Notes: generated from the letters alone by a model not told the origin. Shown: positions 7,979-17,355, counted from the stretch's first letter. The stretch is 64,000 nt of DNA from Nocardioides ochotonae (GCF_011420305.2 NZ_CP061769.1:2405001-2469000); one strand, 5' to 3'. Numbers and translations are program-made.

Positions 7979-9595
7979 GTGACCACCGCCCACGAGCGAG
8001 ACCAGGGAGAGGGCCGGCGCACCGACGTCGACCAGGCCTTCCTCGACAACGCGACGTACCGCAGCCTCGGCGAGCAGCACCTGTCCCCGCGCGAGGAGCG
8101 CTTCGAGAAGACCCGGCGCACCGTCGGCCTGGTGCTGGCGCCGCTGGTCACGATCGTCTTCCTGCTCGTGCCGACCGGGCTGGAGGACGAGCAGCACACG
8201 CTCGCCGCGGTGCTGCTCGGCGTCATCGTCCTCTGGGTCACCGAGCCGGTGCCGATCCCCATCGGCGGCTTCATCGGCATCTGCGCGATCGTGCTGCTCG
8301 GCGTGGTCACCGCCGACGAGGCCCTCGAGCCGTTCGGCTCCTCGACCGTGTTCACCTTCATCGGCGCCTTCATCCTCGCCCAGGCCATGCTCAAGCACGG
8401 CGTCGCGCGGCGCTTCGCGATGTTCGTGCTGAGCCTGCCCGGCATCGGCACCTCGACGATCCGGATCATCATCGCCTTCGGCGCGATCACCGCGCTGCTC
8501 TCGGCCTTCGTCTCCAACACCGCGACCGTCGCGATGCTGCTGCCGACCGCGATCGGCATCCTCACCGTGGTCGCCAAGCTGCTCCAGGCCCGCGGCGAGG
8601 TCGCCGAGGACTTCGACCCGCTGCGGCTGCGGGTGGGCGCGGCGCTGATGCTGATGCTCGCCTACGGCGCCAGCGTCGGCGGGCTGCTGACTCCGGTCGG
8701 CTCCCCGCCCAACCTGATCGGGCGCGGCCTGATCGAGGAGGCCACGGGCGAGCGGATCTCGTTCCTCGACTGGGTGATGATGGCGCTGCCGATCTGCGCG
8801 CTGATGTTCGTCGCGCTCGCGGTGCTGGTGCTGCTGCTCAACCGCCCCGAGACCCGCCACCTCGAGGGCGTCGAGGAGTACGTCCGCGAGGAGAAGGCCC
8901 GCCTCGGCGCCTTCTCGGTCGCCGAGCGCAACACGCTGATCGCCTTCACCGTCACCGTGACGCTGTGGATCCTGCCCGGCGTCGTGGCCCTCGTCGCCGG
9001 CACCGACTCCAGCACCTACGAGACGGTCACGAACCGCCTCGACGAGGGGATCGTGGCGATCCTCGGCGCCTCTCTGCTCTTCCTGCTCCCGACCAAGTGG
9101 GAGGAGCGCGAGTTCACGCTGCGCTGGAGCGACGCGGCCCGCATCGACTGGGGCACGGTCATGCTGTTCGGCACCGGCATCATCTTCGGCAGCCTGCTGG
9201 AGTCCAGCGGCCTGGCCGAGACGCTCGGCAACGGCGCGTCCGACACGCTGGGCCTCTCCAGCGTGTTCTGGATCACCGTGTTCGCGGTCGCGCTGGCCAT
9301 CCTCGTCTCCGAGACGACCAGCAACACCGCCTCGGCGGCGGTGGTGGTGCCGATCATCATCCCGATCGCCGTCGCGGCGGGGGTCAACCCATTCGTGCCC
9401 GCGCTCGCCGCGACCTTCGCGGCCTCGTTCGGGTTCATGCTCCCGGTCTCGACCCCGCAGAACGCCATCGTCTACGGCTCCGGCGCGGTGCCGATCACCA
9501 CCATGATCCGCACCGGGGCGTCCTTCGACGTGATCGGCGCGATCCTGATCGTGATCCTCCTGCCGGTGATGGCCTCGATGATCGGCCTGGTCTGA
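7979..9595 (+). CDS. SLC13/DASS family dicarboxylate transporter
   Basis: 538 aa with about 11-12 membrane segments after a 45-residue cytosolic N-terminus. The two substrate/Na+ signature motifs of the divalent anion:Na+ symporter family are visible: SNT at 179-181 (AFVSNTATVAMLLP) and SNT near 447 (SETTSNTASAAVVV). The final pore motif is near FMLPVSTPQNAIVYGSG. Such proteins move succinate, malate, citrate, tartrate or sulfate. GTG 7979 is chosen for its GGAGG site 5-9 nt upstream. The next gene starts 1 nt after the stop and encodes a tartrate-type dehydrogenase, so a C4-dicarboxylate or tartrate substrate is likely (inference). Confidence 0.9.
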   Translation: MTTAHERDQGEGRRTDVDQAFLDNATYRSLGEQHLSPREERFEKTRRTVGLVLAPLVTIVFLLVPTGLEDEQHTLAAVLLGVIVLWVTEPVPIPIGGFIGICAIVLLGVVTADEALEPFGSSTVFTFIGAFILAQAMLKHGVARRFAMFVLSLPGIGTSTIRIIIAFGAITALLSAFVSNTATVAMLLPTAIGILTVVAKLLQARGEVAEDFDPLRLRVGAALMLMLAYGASVGGLLTPVGSPPNLIGRGLIEEATGERISFLDWVMMALPICALMFVALAVLVLLLNRPETRHLEGVEEYVREEKARLGAFSVAERNTLIAFTVTVTLWILPGVVALVAGTDSSTYETVTNRLDEGIVAILGASLLFLLPTKWEEREFTLRWSDAARIDWGTVMLFGTGIIFGSLLESSGLAETLGNGASDTLGLSSVFWITVFAVALAILVSETTSNTASAAVVVPIIIPIAVAAGVNPFVPALAATFAASFGFMLPVSTPQNAIVYGSGAVPITTMIRTGASFDVIGAILIVILLPVMASMIGLV

Positions 9596-9596
9596 G

Positions 9597-10655
<1,059 letters not shown>

Positions 10656-10675
10656 CCCGTCCGAGCCGGAACGCA

Positions 10676-10712
10676 GCACGGCCGCCCGCCCCGGTGGGGC
10701 GGACGGCCGTGC
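10676..10712. terminator. Bidirectional hairpin terminator between the dehydrogenase gene and glyA
   Basis: A 17-bp stem with one C/A mismatch and a GGT loop: arms 10676-10692 and 10696-10712. It sits between two converging genes. No T-run follows, as is common in high-GC actinobacteria. Confidence 0.7.
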
Positions 10713-10732
10713 GGAGCCGGAGCGGCTCGGGG

Positions 10733-12175
10733 TCAGGAGAGCTCGAGACCCGGGTACAGCGGGTGCTTGTCGAGCATCTCGGCCGAGGCCGAGCGGACCC
10801 GGTCGGCCACGCCGTCGGCGAGCGCGTAGCTCGCCTTCGAGGGGCCGCCGGCCTTGGTGGTGCCCGGGGTGGTGTTCGAGAGCACCTCGACGATGAGCTC
10901 GGCGGTCCGGTCGAACTCGTCGCGGCCGAAGCCACGGGTGGTCAGCGCCGGGGTGCCGAGCCGGATGCCGGAGGTGTACCAGGCGCCGTTCGGGTCGTTC
11001 GGGACCGAGTTGCGGTTGGTGACGACGCCGGCGTCGAGCAGCGCCGACTCCGCCTGGCGGCCGGTGAGGCCGAAGGAGGTGACGTCGAGCAGCACCAGGT
11101 GGTTGTCGGTGCCGCCGGTGACCAGGTTGGCCCCGCGGCGCAGGAAGCCCTCGGCGAGCGACTTGGCGTTGTCGGCGACGTCCTGGGCGTAGCCGCGGAA
11201 GGACTCCTGGCGGGCCTCGGCCAGGGCGACGGCCTTGGCGGCCATCACGTGGCTGAGCGGGCCGCCGAGCACCATCGGGCAGCCGCGGTCGACGGACGGG
11301 GCGTACTCCTTGGTGGCCAGCACCATGCCGCCGCGCGGGCCGCGCAGGGACTTGTGGGTGGTCGTGGTGACGACGTGGGCGTGCGGGATCGGGTCCTCGT
11401 CGCCCGTGAACACCTTGCCGGCGACCAGACCCGCGAAGTGCGCCATGTCGACCATCAGCGTCGCGCCGACCGAGTCGGCGATCTCGCGCATCTTGGCGAA
11501 GTTCACCCGGCGGGGGTACGCCGAGTAGCCGGCGACCAGGATGAGCGGCTTGAACTCGCGGGCCTTGGCGGCGAGCGCGTCGTAGTCGATCAGGCCGGTG
11601 ACCGGGTCGGTGCCGTACTGCTGCTGGTGGAACATCTTGCCCGAGATGTTCGGGCGGAAGCCGTGGGTGAGGTGGCCGCCGGTGTCCAGGCTCATGCCGA
11701 GCAGCCGCTGGTTGCCCAGCTCGCGGCGCAGCGTCTCCCACTCCTCGTCGGTGAGGTCGTTGACGTTCTTCTTCTCGGCGCGCTCCAGCCACGGGCCCTC
11801 GACGCGGTGCGCGAGGATCGCCCAGAAGGCGGTCAGGTTGGCGTCGATGCCGGAGTGCGGCTGCACGTAGGCGTACTCGGCACCGAAGAGCTCGCGGGCG
11901 TGCTCGGCGGCGAGCGCCTCGACGGTGTCGACGTTCTGGCACCCGGCGTAGAAGCGGTGCCCGACCGTGCCCTCGGCGTACTTGTCGCTCAGCCAGGTGC
12001 CCATCGTGAGCAGCACCGCCGGCGAGGCGTAGTTCTCGCTCGCGATCAGCTTCAGCGAACCGCGCTGGTCGGCCAGCTCCTGGCGGGTCGCCTCCGCGAT
12101 CCGGGGCTCCACCGAGGCGATGACCTCAAGAGCTTGGGAGTAGGCGCTGCTGGTGAGGGCATCGAGGTCGCTCAT
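10733..12175 (-). CDS. glyA: Serine hydroxymethyltransferase (long form)
   Basis: 480 aa, about 60 residues longer than the usual SHMT (about 420); the extra sequence lies after [15 protein letters not shown] and contains [16 protein letters not shown]. The PLP-binding lysine is K275 in [32 protein letters not shown] near residue 40 and [18 protein letters not shown] are family hallmarks. It interconverts serine and glycine and feeds methylene-tetrahydrofolate. ATG 12175 lies 7 nt after TAGGCT, predicting a leaderless transcript. It may support the one-carbon genes thyA, folA and gcvT elsewhere in the window. Confidence 0.96.
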   Translation of the reverse strand: MSDLDALTSSAYSQALEVIASVEPRIAEATRQELADQRGSLKLIASENYASPAVLLTMGTWLSDKYAEGTVGHRFYAGCQNVDTVEALAAEHARELFGAEYAYVQPHSGIDANLTAFWAILAHRVEGPWLERAEKKNVNDLTDEEWETLRRELGNQRLLGMSLDTGGHLTHGFRPNISGKMFHQQQYGTDPVTGLIDYDALAAKAREFKPLILVAGYSAYPRRVNFAKMREIADSVGATLMVDMAHFAGLVAGKVFTGDEDPIPHAHVVTTTTHKSLRGPRGGMVLATKEYAPSVDRGCPMVLGGPLSHVMAAKAVALAEARQESFRGYAQDVADNAKSLAEGFLRRGANLVTGGTDNHLVLLDVTSFGLTGRQAESALLDAGVVTNRNSVPNDPNGAWYTSGIRLGTPALTTRGFGRDEFDRTAELIVEVLSNTTPGTTKAGGPSKASYALADGVADRVRSASAEMLDKHPLYPGLELS

Positions 12176-12182
12176 GGTGCTC

Positions 12183-12188
12183 AGCCTA
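12183..12188 (-). promoter_or_regulatory. -10 element (TAGGCT) of glyA
   Basis: TAGGCT on the minus strand, 7 nt before ATG 12175; leaderless spacing. Confidence 0.55.
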
Positions 12189-12302
12189 GAACGGCCCGCG
12201 GCAGGGCCGCCCATCGTGCCCACTCCCGGGACGCGGAATGCCGGGCACGGATGCGACCTGCGCCACACCGGACCCGCGATCCACGCGTGGAGCGCTCCGC
12301 AG

Positions 12303-12375
12303 CGTCTCAATCCGTGGACCCGCGTCTCACGGCATGAGATTGATGGTTGTGGGCGGACCTTCCGAGGACTGAGAC
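12303..12375. promoter_or_regulatory. Cluster of GTCTCA/TGAGAC elements before the sulfur operon
   Basis: GTCTCA occurs at 12303-12308 and 12323-12328, exactly 20 bp apart inside GCGTCTCA direct repeats. TGAGA follows at 12335-12339, forming an inverted repeat TCTCA-N5-TGAGA with the second copy. TGAGAC recurs at 12370-12375, overlapping the putative -10 of the leader peptide. The phased arrangement suggests binding sites for a regulator I cannot identify. Confidence 0.4.
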
Positions 12376-12376
12376 T
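12371..12376 (+). promoter_or_regulatory. Possible -10 (GAGACT) for the leader peptide
   Basis: GAGACT keeps the key A2 and T6 of the -10 and lies 7 nt before the leader ATG at 12384, as at other leaderless starts here. Weak by itself. Confidence 0.3.
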
Positions 12377-12383
12377 CCTTGAC

Positions 12384-12473
12384 ATGGTCACTGCTGCTAC
12401 CCACACCCACCTCGTGGTCCGACGCCACGTGGACTTCGGGCGTACCCGCAGCATGATGTGTTGGCCCCGCTGA
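12384..12473 (+). CDS. 29-aa sulfur-operon leader peptide
   Basis: ATG 12384 to TGA 12471-12473. The C-terminal 20 residues are [20 protein letters not shown]. From memory, actinobacterial 'putative leader peptides' ahead of sulfur-assimilation and sulfur-transport genes share a core like RRHVDL-x-R-x-x-S-A-x-C; this peptide fits with RRHVDF, R, S and a late Cys. The Met-Met-Cys run just before the stop would make translation sensitive to sulfur amino acids. It lies 150 nt upstream of sir, in the same direction. A cis-acting attenuation role is inferred; there is no sign that the peptide itself acts elsewhere. Confidence 0.75.
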   Translation: MVTAATHTHLVVRRHVDFGRTRSMMCWPR

Positions 12474-12502
12474 GCCGCACGCACGTCCACGACGTACCTG
12501 CG

Positions 12503-12541
12503 GCAACCGCCGCCCCGAGTCACTCCCGGGCGCACGGTTGC
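12503..12541 (+). promoter_or_regulatory. Stem-loop between leader peptide and sir
   Basis: Outer arms GCAACCG (12503-12509) and CGGTTGC (12535-12541); inner arms CGCCC (12511-12515) and GGGCG (12528-12532), with a further short CGAG/CTC pairing. It begins 30 nt after the leader stop, where ribosome stalling could change folding or Rho access. There is no T-run. Confidence 0.45.
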
Positions 12542-12623
12542 GGAAGGCCGACCAGACCCCGATGACGTGGTCCGGGCCCTGACGAAGTCGCGCGCACTCC
12601 CCTGCAAGGAAGCCCTCACGTCC

Positions 12624-14333
12624 ATGTCTGACCAGACCGCCGCACGCACCCCCCGCCCCCGCCCCAAGCGCGGTGAGGGCCAGTGGGCTCTCGGCCACCG
12701 TGAGCCGCTGAACAAGAACGAGCAGTCCAAGAAGGACGACAACCCGCTCAACGTCCGCGCCCGGATCATCAACATCTACTCCAAGCGCGGCTTCGACTCC
12801 ATCGACCCGGCCGACCTGCGCGGCCGCTTCCGCTGGATGGGCCTCTACACCCAGCGCGCCCCCGGCTTCGACGGCGGCAAGACCGCGACGGTGCCGGAGG
12901 AGGAGCTCGACGACCGCTACTTCATGCTGCGCGTGCGCTCCGACGGCCGCCTGCTCGCACCGGCCGCCGTCCGCGCCCTCGGCACCATCGGCCAGGACTT
13001 CGCCCGCGACACCGCCGACGTCACCGACCGCGCCAACATCCAGTACCACTGGATCCGCGTCGAGGACGTGCCGGCGATCTGGGACCGCCTCGACGAGGCC
13101 GGGCTGAGCTCGCTGGAGGCATGCGGCGACTCCCCGCGCCCGTTCCTGGGCTCGCCGGTCGCCGGCGTCGCCGCCGACGAGATCATCGACGGCAGCTCCG
13201 CGCTGGAGGAGATCTACCGCCGCTACATCGGCGACCCGGCGTTCTCGAACCTGCCGCGCAAGTTCAAGACCGCGCTGACCGGCCACCCCAGCCACGACGT
13301 CTCCCCCGAGACCAACGACGTCTCCTTCGTCGGCTCGGTGCACCCCGAGCACGGCCCCGGCTTCGACGTGTGGGTGGGCGGTGGCCTGTCGACCAACCCG
13401 ATGCTCGCCGCCAAGCTCGGCGTCTGGGTCCCGCTCGAGGACGTGCCCGACGTGTGGGAGGGCGTGGCCTCGGTCTTCCGCGACTACGGCTACCGCCGGC
13501 TGCGCTCGCGTGCCCGCCTGAAGTTCCTGGTCAGCGACTGGGGCGTGGAGAAGTTCCGCGAGGTCCTCGAGACCGAGTACCTCGCCAAGCCGCTGGTCTC
13601 CCTGGACTCGCCGGTCTCCCCCGTCGGGCACCGCGACCACATCGGCGTGCACGAGCAGAAGGACGGCAAGTTCTACGTCGGCGTCGCGCCGACCGCCGGC
13701 CGGATCTCCGGCACCACGCTGGTGCAGCTCGCCGACCTGCTCGAGGAGTTCGGCGTCGCCGGCGTCCGCCTCACGCCGTACCAGAAGATCGTGCTGATCG
13801 GCGTCGAGCCGGCGGTGGTGGAGGACCTGCTCGCCCGCCTCGACGAGATCGGGCTCTCCGCGCGCCCCTCGAACTGGCGGCGCAACACGATGGCCTGCAC
13901 CGGCATCGAGTTCTGCAAGCTCGCGATCGTCGACACCAAGGAGCGCGCGCGCCGCCTCGTCACCGAGCTGGAGCGTCGCTTCCCCGAGCTGGACACCCCG
14001 ATCAGCATCAACGTCAACGGCTGCCCCAACGCCTGCGCCCGCACCCAGGTCGCCGACATCGGTCTCAAGGGCCAGCTGGTCATGGCCGACGGCGAGCAGG
14101 TCGAGGGCTTCCAGGTGCACCTCGGCGGCGCGACCGGGCTGAAGGCCAACTTCGGTCGCAAGCTGCGCGCCCACAAGGTGACCAGCGCCGGGCTCGACGA
14201 CTACGTCACGGCAGTGGTCACCGCCTACCTGGAGGACCGCCAGGACGGCGAGTCCTTCGCCGACTGGGTGGTGCGCGCCGACGAGCAGCTGCTGCGCGGC
14301 GAGCCCCGCCTCCAGGAGGTCGGAGCACCATGA
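12624..14333 (+). CDS. sir: Ferredoxin-dependent assimilatory sulfite reductase
   Basis: 569 aa, nitrite/sulfite reductase family: two ferredoxin-like half domains and two siroheme/[4Fe-4S] domains. The cluster-binding cysteines are at about 425, 431, 467 and 471, in [12 protein letters not shown] and NGCPNACAR. It reduces sulfite to sulfide with six electrons using siroheme. A nitrite reductase would look similar, but the following cysH and chelatase genes fix the sulfur role. ATG 12624 starts MSDQTAAR; an in-frame GTG upstream at 12567 is less likely. The gene overlaps the next by ATGA. Confidence 0.94.
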   Translation: MSDQTAARTPRPRPKRGEGQWALGHREPLNKNEQSKKDDNPLNVRARIINIYSKRGFDSIDPADLRGRFRWMGLYTQRAPGFDGGKTATVPEEELDDRYFMLRVRSDGRLLAPAAVRALGTIGQDFARDTADVTDRANIQYHWIRVEDVPAIWDRLDEAGLSSLEACGDSPRPFLGSPVAGVAADEIIDGSSALEEIYRRYIGDPAFSNLPRKFKTALTGHPSHDVSPETNDVSFVGSVHPEHGPGFDVWVGGGLSTNPMLAAKLGVWVPLEDVPDVWEGVASVFRDYGYRRLRSRARLKFLVSDWGVEKFREVLETEYLAKPLVSLDSPVSPVGHRDHIGVHEQKDGKFYVGVAPTAGRISGTTLVQLADLLEEFGVAGVRLTPYQKIVLIGVEPAVVEDLLARLDEIGLSARPSNWRRNTMACTGIEFCKLAIVDTKERARRLVTELERRFPELDTPISINVNGCPNACARTQVADIGLKGQLVMADGEQVEGFQVHLGGATGLKANFGRKLRAHKVTSAGLDDYVTAVVTAYLEDRQDGESFADWVVRADEQLLRGEPRLQEVGAP

Positions 14334-14548
14334 GCGAGCGCGCCGCCCCCTTCCACTGCCCCTACTGCGGCGAGGAGGACCTGCGTCCCCACGAGATCGT
14401 CGCCAAGGACGGCGAGGTCAGCTCGCCGCACGGCACGTGGGAGTGCCGGGGCTGCATGCGCGCGTTCTCGCTGAAGTACCTCGGTCTGCTGCGGCGCGAC
14501 CGTGACCGCCACACCGGCCCCGAGACAGGCAAGGAGGGAACCGCATGA
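14330..14548 (+). CDS. 72-aa zinc-ribbon protein in the sulfite reductase operon
   Basis: Two CxxC pairs: CPYC at 10-13 and CRGC at about 39-42 (GTWECRGCMRAFSLKYLGLL), spaced like a zinc ribbon or rubredoxin-like knuckle. It overlaps sir at ATGA (14330-14333) and cysH at ATGA (14545-14548), so all three are translationally coupled. Similar small proteins between sir and cysH are familiar from other actinobacteria, but I know of no proven function. Possible roles are metal or cluster handling or electron delivery (inference). Confidence 0.85.
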   Translation: MSERAAPFHCPYCGEEDLRPHEIVAKDGEVSSPHGTWECRGCMRAFSLKYLGLLRRDRDRHTGPETGKEGTA

Positions 14549-15291
14549 GCACCGCCTCCTCCGTCGCCGCGCGCAACGCCCGCGGCGTGCAGACCGACGG
14601 CCGCAGCCCCGAGGAGCTGCGCGAGATCGTCTCCCACTGGGGCGCCGAGCTCGAGCTGGCGCCCGCCGAGGTGATCATCGAGTGGGCCGCCGCCACCTTC
14701 GGCGAGCGCTTCTGCGTCACCTCCTCCATGGGTGACGGGCTGCTGGCCCACCTGGTCTCGAAGGTCGTGCCCGGCGTCGACGTGCTGTTCCTCGACACCG
14801 GCTACCACTTCGTCGAGACCCTCGGCACCCGCGACGCGGTCGCCGCCACGCTCGACGTCAACCTGCTCTCGATCACGCCCGTGCAGAGCGTGGCCGAGCA
14901 GGACGCGACGTACGGCAAGGAGCTGTACCGCACCGACCCCGACCTGTGCTGCAAGCTGCGCAAGGTCGAGCCGCTGAGCCGGATGCTCTCCGGGTACGAC
15001 GCGTGGGCCACCGGCCTGCGTCGCGCCGAGACCCGCAACCGGGTCATCGCACCGGTGATCGGCTGGGATGCCAAGAAGAGCAAGGTCAAGGTGTCCCCGC
15101 TCGCCCGCTGGAGCGACGAGCAGGTCGATCGCTACACCTCCGAGAACGGCATCCTGGTCAACCCGCTCGTCTACGACGGCTACCCCTCGATCGGCTGCGA
15201 GCCGTGCACCCGTCGGGTCGCCCCCGGCGAGGACCCGCGCTCGGGCCGCTGGGCGGGGATGAACAAGACCGAGTGCGGGATCCACACATGA
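14545..15291 (+). CDS. cysH: Adenylyl-sulfate (APS) reductase, CysH family
   Basis: 248 aa, no thioredoxin-like extension. The [4Fe-4S] cysteines that mark the APS-using type are present: Cys135-Cys136 (DLCCKLRKVEPL) and Cys218/Cys221 (GCEPCTRRV). The catalytic Cys244 is in the C-terminal ECGIHT. SSMGDGLLAHLV is the substrate loop. It reduces APS to sulfite with thioredoxin, feeding sir. CysD/CysN, which make APS, are not in the window. The ATG lies in an ATGA overlap with the zinc-ribbon gene. Confidence 0.95.
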   Translation: MSTASSVAARNARGVQTDGRSPEELREIVSHWGAELELAPAEVIIEWAAATFGERFCVTSSMGDGLLAHLVSKVVPGVDVLFLDTGYHFVETLGTRDAVAATLDVNLLSITPVQSVAEQDATYGKELYRTDPDLCCKLRKVEPLSRMLSGYDAWATGLRRAETRNRVIAPVIGWDAKKSKVKVSPLARWSDEQVDRYTSENGILVNPLVYDGYPSIGCEPCTRRVAPGEDPRSGRWAGMNKTECGIHT

Positions 15292-15386
15292 CCCGCTGCC
15301 CCAGCACCACCCGCCCGTCCCAGACCCGGAGCGACAGTGCCGTCGCCCCGCACACCGAAGCACCGCACCCGAGGAGGCCGTACTGA
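15288..15386 (+). CDS. 32-codon ORF bridging cysH and the chelatase gene
   Basis: ATG 15288 overlaps the cysH stop (ATGA), and its TGA (15384-15386) overlaps the next ATG (TGATG). The peptide is Thr/Pro/Arg/His-rich (MTRCPSTTRPS at the start) with no family resemblance. It contains the GAGGAGG ribosome site of the chelatase gene. It may exist only to carry ribosomes across the 94-nt gap rather than to make a functional peptide. Could also be chance. Confidence 0.35.
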   Translation: MTRCPSTTRPSQTRSDSAVAPHTEAPHPRRPY

Positions 15387-16129
15387 TGGCTGCTCCCGCC
15401 CTGGTGGCGCTGGCTCACGGAAGCCGTGACCCCCGCTCCGCCCAGACGATCACCGCCCTGGTCGACGAGGTCCGCGCCATGCGCCCGGACCTGCGCATCG
15501 AGCAGGCGTTCCTCGAGCTGTCCCGACCCTCGTTCCAGACGGTCGTGGACCGCCTGGTCAAGGCCGGGCACGAGGAGATCGTCGTCGTCCCGCTGCTGCT
15601 GACCGACGCCTTCCACGCCAAGGTGGACGTGCCGGCCGCGATCGAGGCCGCCACCCAGCGCCACCCCGGGCTGAAGATCCGGGCCACCGCGATCCTCGGC
15701 CTGGAGACGCGCTTCCTGGAGGTGCTCGACGAGCGCCTGCGTGCGGCACTCTCGCAGGCCCGGGTCCGCGAGCTCGACGCGCTCGTGCTGGCCGCCGCCG
15801 GCTCCAGCGACCCGCTCGCCAACCAGGCGGTCGCCCGCCTCGCGCGCGTCTGGGGCAGCCACCACAAGCTGCCCGTGACGGCTGCCTTCGCCTCGGCCGC
15901 ACCGCCGGCCGCCGGTGAGGCGGTGCGGGCGTTCCGTGCCGAGGGCCGCCGCCACATCGCGGTCGCCTCGCTGTTCCTCGCCCCGGGCTTCCTCCCCGAC
16001 CGGGCCGCCGAGCTGGCCCTCGAGGCCGGAGCGGTCGCCGTGTCGGACCCTCTGGGTGCCCACCCGGAGGTCGCGCGCACGATCCTGGCGCGCTACGCCG
16101 TCGGCGCCGTGGAGCTCGTGCCGGTCTGA
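15386..16129 (+). CDS. Sirohydrochlorin ferrochelatase (SirB/CbiX-like)
   Basis: 247 aa built from two homologous chelatase halves, as in long CbiX proteins. The N-terminal half has LVALAHGSRDPRSAQTI with the metal-binding His10, and VPLLLTDAFHAKVDVP with a second His. The C-terminal half repeats the fold (LAPGFLPDRA). It inserts Fe2+ into sirohydrochlorin to make siroheme, the cofactor of sir. A cobalt chelatase is chemically possible, but the operon context favours iron. Strong ribosome site GAGGAGG about 10 nt upstream. Confidence 0.88.
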   Translation: MAAPALVALAHGSRDPRSAQTITALVDEVRAMRPDLRIEQAFLELSRPSFQTVVDRLVKAGHEEIVVVPLLLTDAFHAKVDVPAAIEAATQRHPGLKIRATAILGLETRFLEVLDERLRAALSQARVRELDALVLAAAGSSDPLANQAVARLARVWGSHHKLPVTAAFASAAPPAAGEAVRAFRAEGRRHIAVASLFLAPGFLPDRAAELALEAGAVAVSDPLGAHPEVARTILARYAVGAVELVPV

Positions 16130-16152
16130 GCCCGTCCGCTCACCGCACCACG

Positions 16153-16193
16153 CAGCGGCGGCCGGTCGTCCTCGAGACGGCTGGCCGCCGCTG
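16153..16193. terminator. Bidirectional terminator after the sulfur operon
   Basis: 11-bp perfect stem, CAGCGGCGGCC (16153-16163) with GGCCGCCGCTG (16183-16193), followed by the T-richer TTCCTCGTT. It separates converging genes. Confidence 0.65.
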
Positions 16194-16201
16194 TTCCTCG
16201 T

Positions 16202-16585
16202 TCAGCCCACGAGGTGGGCGAGGAGCCTCACCAGCTCGGCGGCCGGGTCGTCGGTGAGCCCGCCGTGCACCGGGCCGGGCTGGATCACCGTGCTCTTGGG
16301 CGCCTTGAGGAACCCGAAGCGCTGGCCCGCCGGGTGTGCGGAGGCCGCGCCACCGCGCTCGTCGCCGGCGCACACGCCCTCGGCGAAGGCCAGCGCGCCG
16401 CAGACCTGATCGACGTCGAGGCCGGGGAACAGCGCAGCGAGCCGGTCGCGGTCGGCGTCCCAGCGGGCGGCGAGGAAGTCGGCGGCCTGGCAGTACAGGA
16501 CCACCCCGACGTTGAGGAACTCCTCGCGGTCCACGCGCGGCACGCAGCGCAGCACGACGTACTGGTAGGGCAGGCGGGTGCTCAT
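16202..16585 (-). CDS. DUF3037 protein
   Basis: 127 aa. YQYVVLRCVPRVDREEFLNVGVVLYC near the N-terminus is characteristic of DUF3037, as is the FGFLKAPKSTVIQPGPVHGGLT segment near the end. Function unknown. Start ATG 16585 overlaps the stop of the HipA-like kinase gene (ATGA), the standard partner of this family. Coupled translation suggests the two proteins act together (inference). Confidence 0.85.
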   Translation of the reverse strand: MSTRLPYQYVVLRCVPRVDREEFLNVGVVLYCQAADFLAARWDADRDRLAALFPGLDVDQVCGALAFAEGVCAGDERGGAASAHPAGQRFGFLKAPKSTVIQPGPVHGGLTDDPAAELVRLLAHLVG

Positions 16586-17343
16586 GCGTGCACCCCCGGC
16601 AGCCAGGCGCGGGTGGCGAAGCGGGCGGTGAGGAACTCGACGTACGCCGCGCGCACCGCCTCGGGGGTCTCGGCGCCCGGCACCGGCTCGAGCCAGGCGT
16701 CGGGCACCACGGCGAGGGTCTCGACGAAGTCGTCGCGGCCCAGCGTGGCGCTGATCCGCTCGTCGGCTGCCGGCAGCCCGCCGGCGTACGCCGCGAGCAC
16801 GTGGTCGTCCATCGACCACGGCTGTGCCGCGAAGCGGGCCGGGTCGCTGATCCCGCCGCGCCAGCCGTGGTGGAAGTACAGCGAGGCGCCGTGGTCGATG
16901 ACCCACAGGTCGCCGTGCCACAGCAGCAGGTTGGGGTTGCGCCAGCTGCGGTCGACGTTGGCGCAGAACGCATCGAGCCACAGCACCGTCGCGGCCACGT
17001 CCGGGTCGGCGACCTCGCCGTCGAAGCCGAACGAGCCGGGGAGGAAGTCCACGCCGAGGTTGAGCCCGACGCTCGCCACCAGCAGGTCCTGGACCTCCTC
17101 GTCGGCCTCGTAGCGCGCGAGGCTCGCGTCGAGGTCGAGCCCCACCAGGCGCGGCGTACGCAGGCCGATGCGGCGGGCGAGCTCGGCGACGATCACCTCG
17201 GCCACGAGCACCCGCACCCCCTGACCGGCTCCGCGGAACTTGCACACGTAGGTGCCGAGGTCCTCCGCCTCGACCACGCCGGGGAGGGAGCCGCCCTCCC
17301 GCAACGGCGTGACATAACGGGTCACGGCCACGACAGGGATCAC
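16582..17343 (-). CDS. HipA-like protein kinase (HipA_2 type)
   Basis: 253 aa. Kinase-like core: substrate/ATP lobe GTYVCKFRGAGQGVRVLVAE with the probable ATP-binding Lys34; catalytic loop WLDAFCANVDRSWRNPNLLL (Asn-x-Asp...Asn-x-Asn); metal-binding LWVIDHGASLYFHHGW. It is shorter than toxin HipA (about 440) and lacks its N-terminal domain, and its partner is DUF3037 rather than a HipB repressor. It therefore belongs to the standalone HipA_2 group with unknown substrate. GTG 17343 lies 6 nt after TAGGGT. Confidence 0.85.
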   Translation of the reverse strand: MIPVVAVTRYVTPLREGGSLPGVVEAEDLGTYVCKFRGAGQGVRVLVAEVIVAELARRIGLRTPRLVGLDLDASLARYEADEEVQDLLVASVGLNLGVDFLPGSFGFDGEVADPDVAATVLWLDAFCANVDRSWRNPNLLLWHGDLWVIDHGASLYFHHGWRGGISDPARFAAQPWSMDDHVLAAYAGGLPAADERISATLGRDDFVETLAVVPDAWLEPVPGAETPEAVRAAYVEFLTARFATRAWLPGVHA

Positions 17344-17349
17344 GGCGTC

Positions 17350-17355
17350 ACCCTA
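17350..17355 (-). promoter_or_regulatory. -10 element (TAGGGT) of the HipA-like/DUF3037 pair
   Basis: TAGGGT on the minus strand, 6 nt before GTG 17343; leaderless spacing. Confidence 0.5.

Noticed and set aside
10733..12175. glyA as an abnormal fusion because of its extra 60 residues
   Set aside because: The extra segment is an insert inside the SHMT fold, known to me from other actinobacterial long-form SHMTs, not a separate domain.
12379..12384. TTGACA resembling a -35 element
   Set aside because: It overlaps the leader-peptide ATG and has no -10 at 17-18 bp downstream; in GC-rich actinobacteria an isolated TTGACA is weak evidence.
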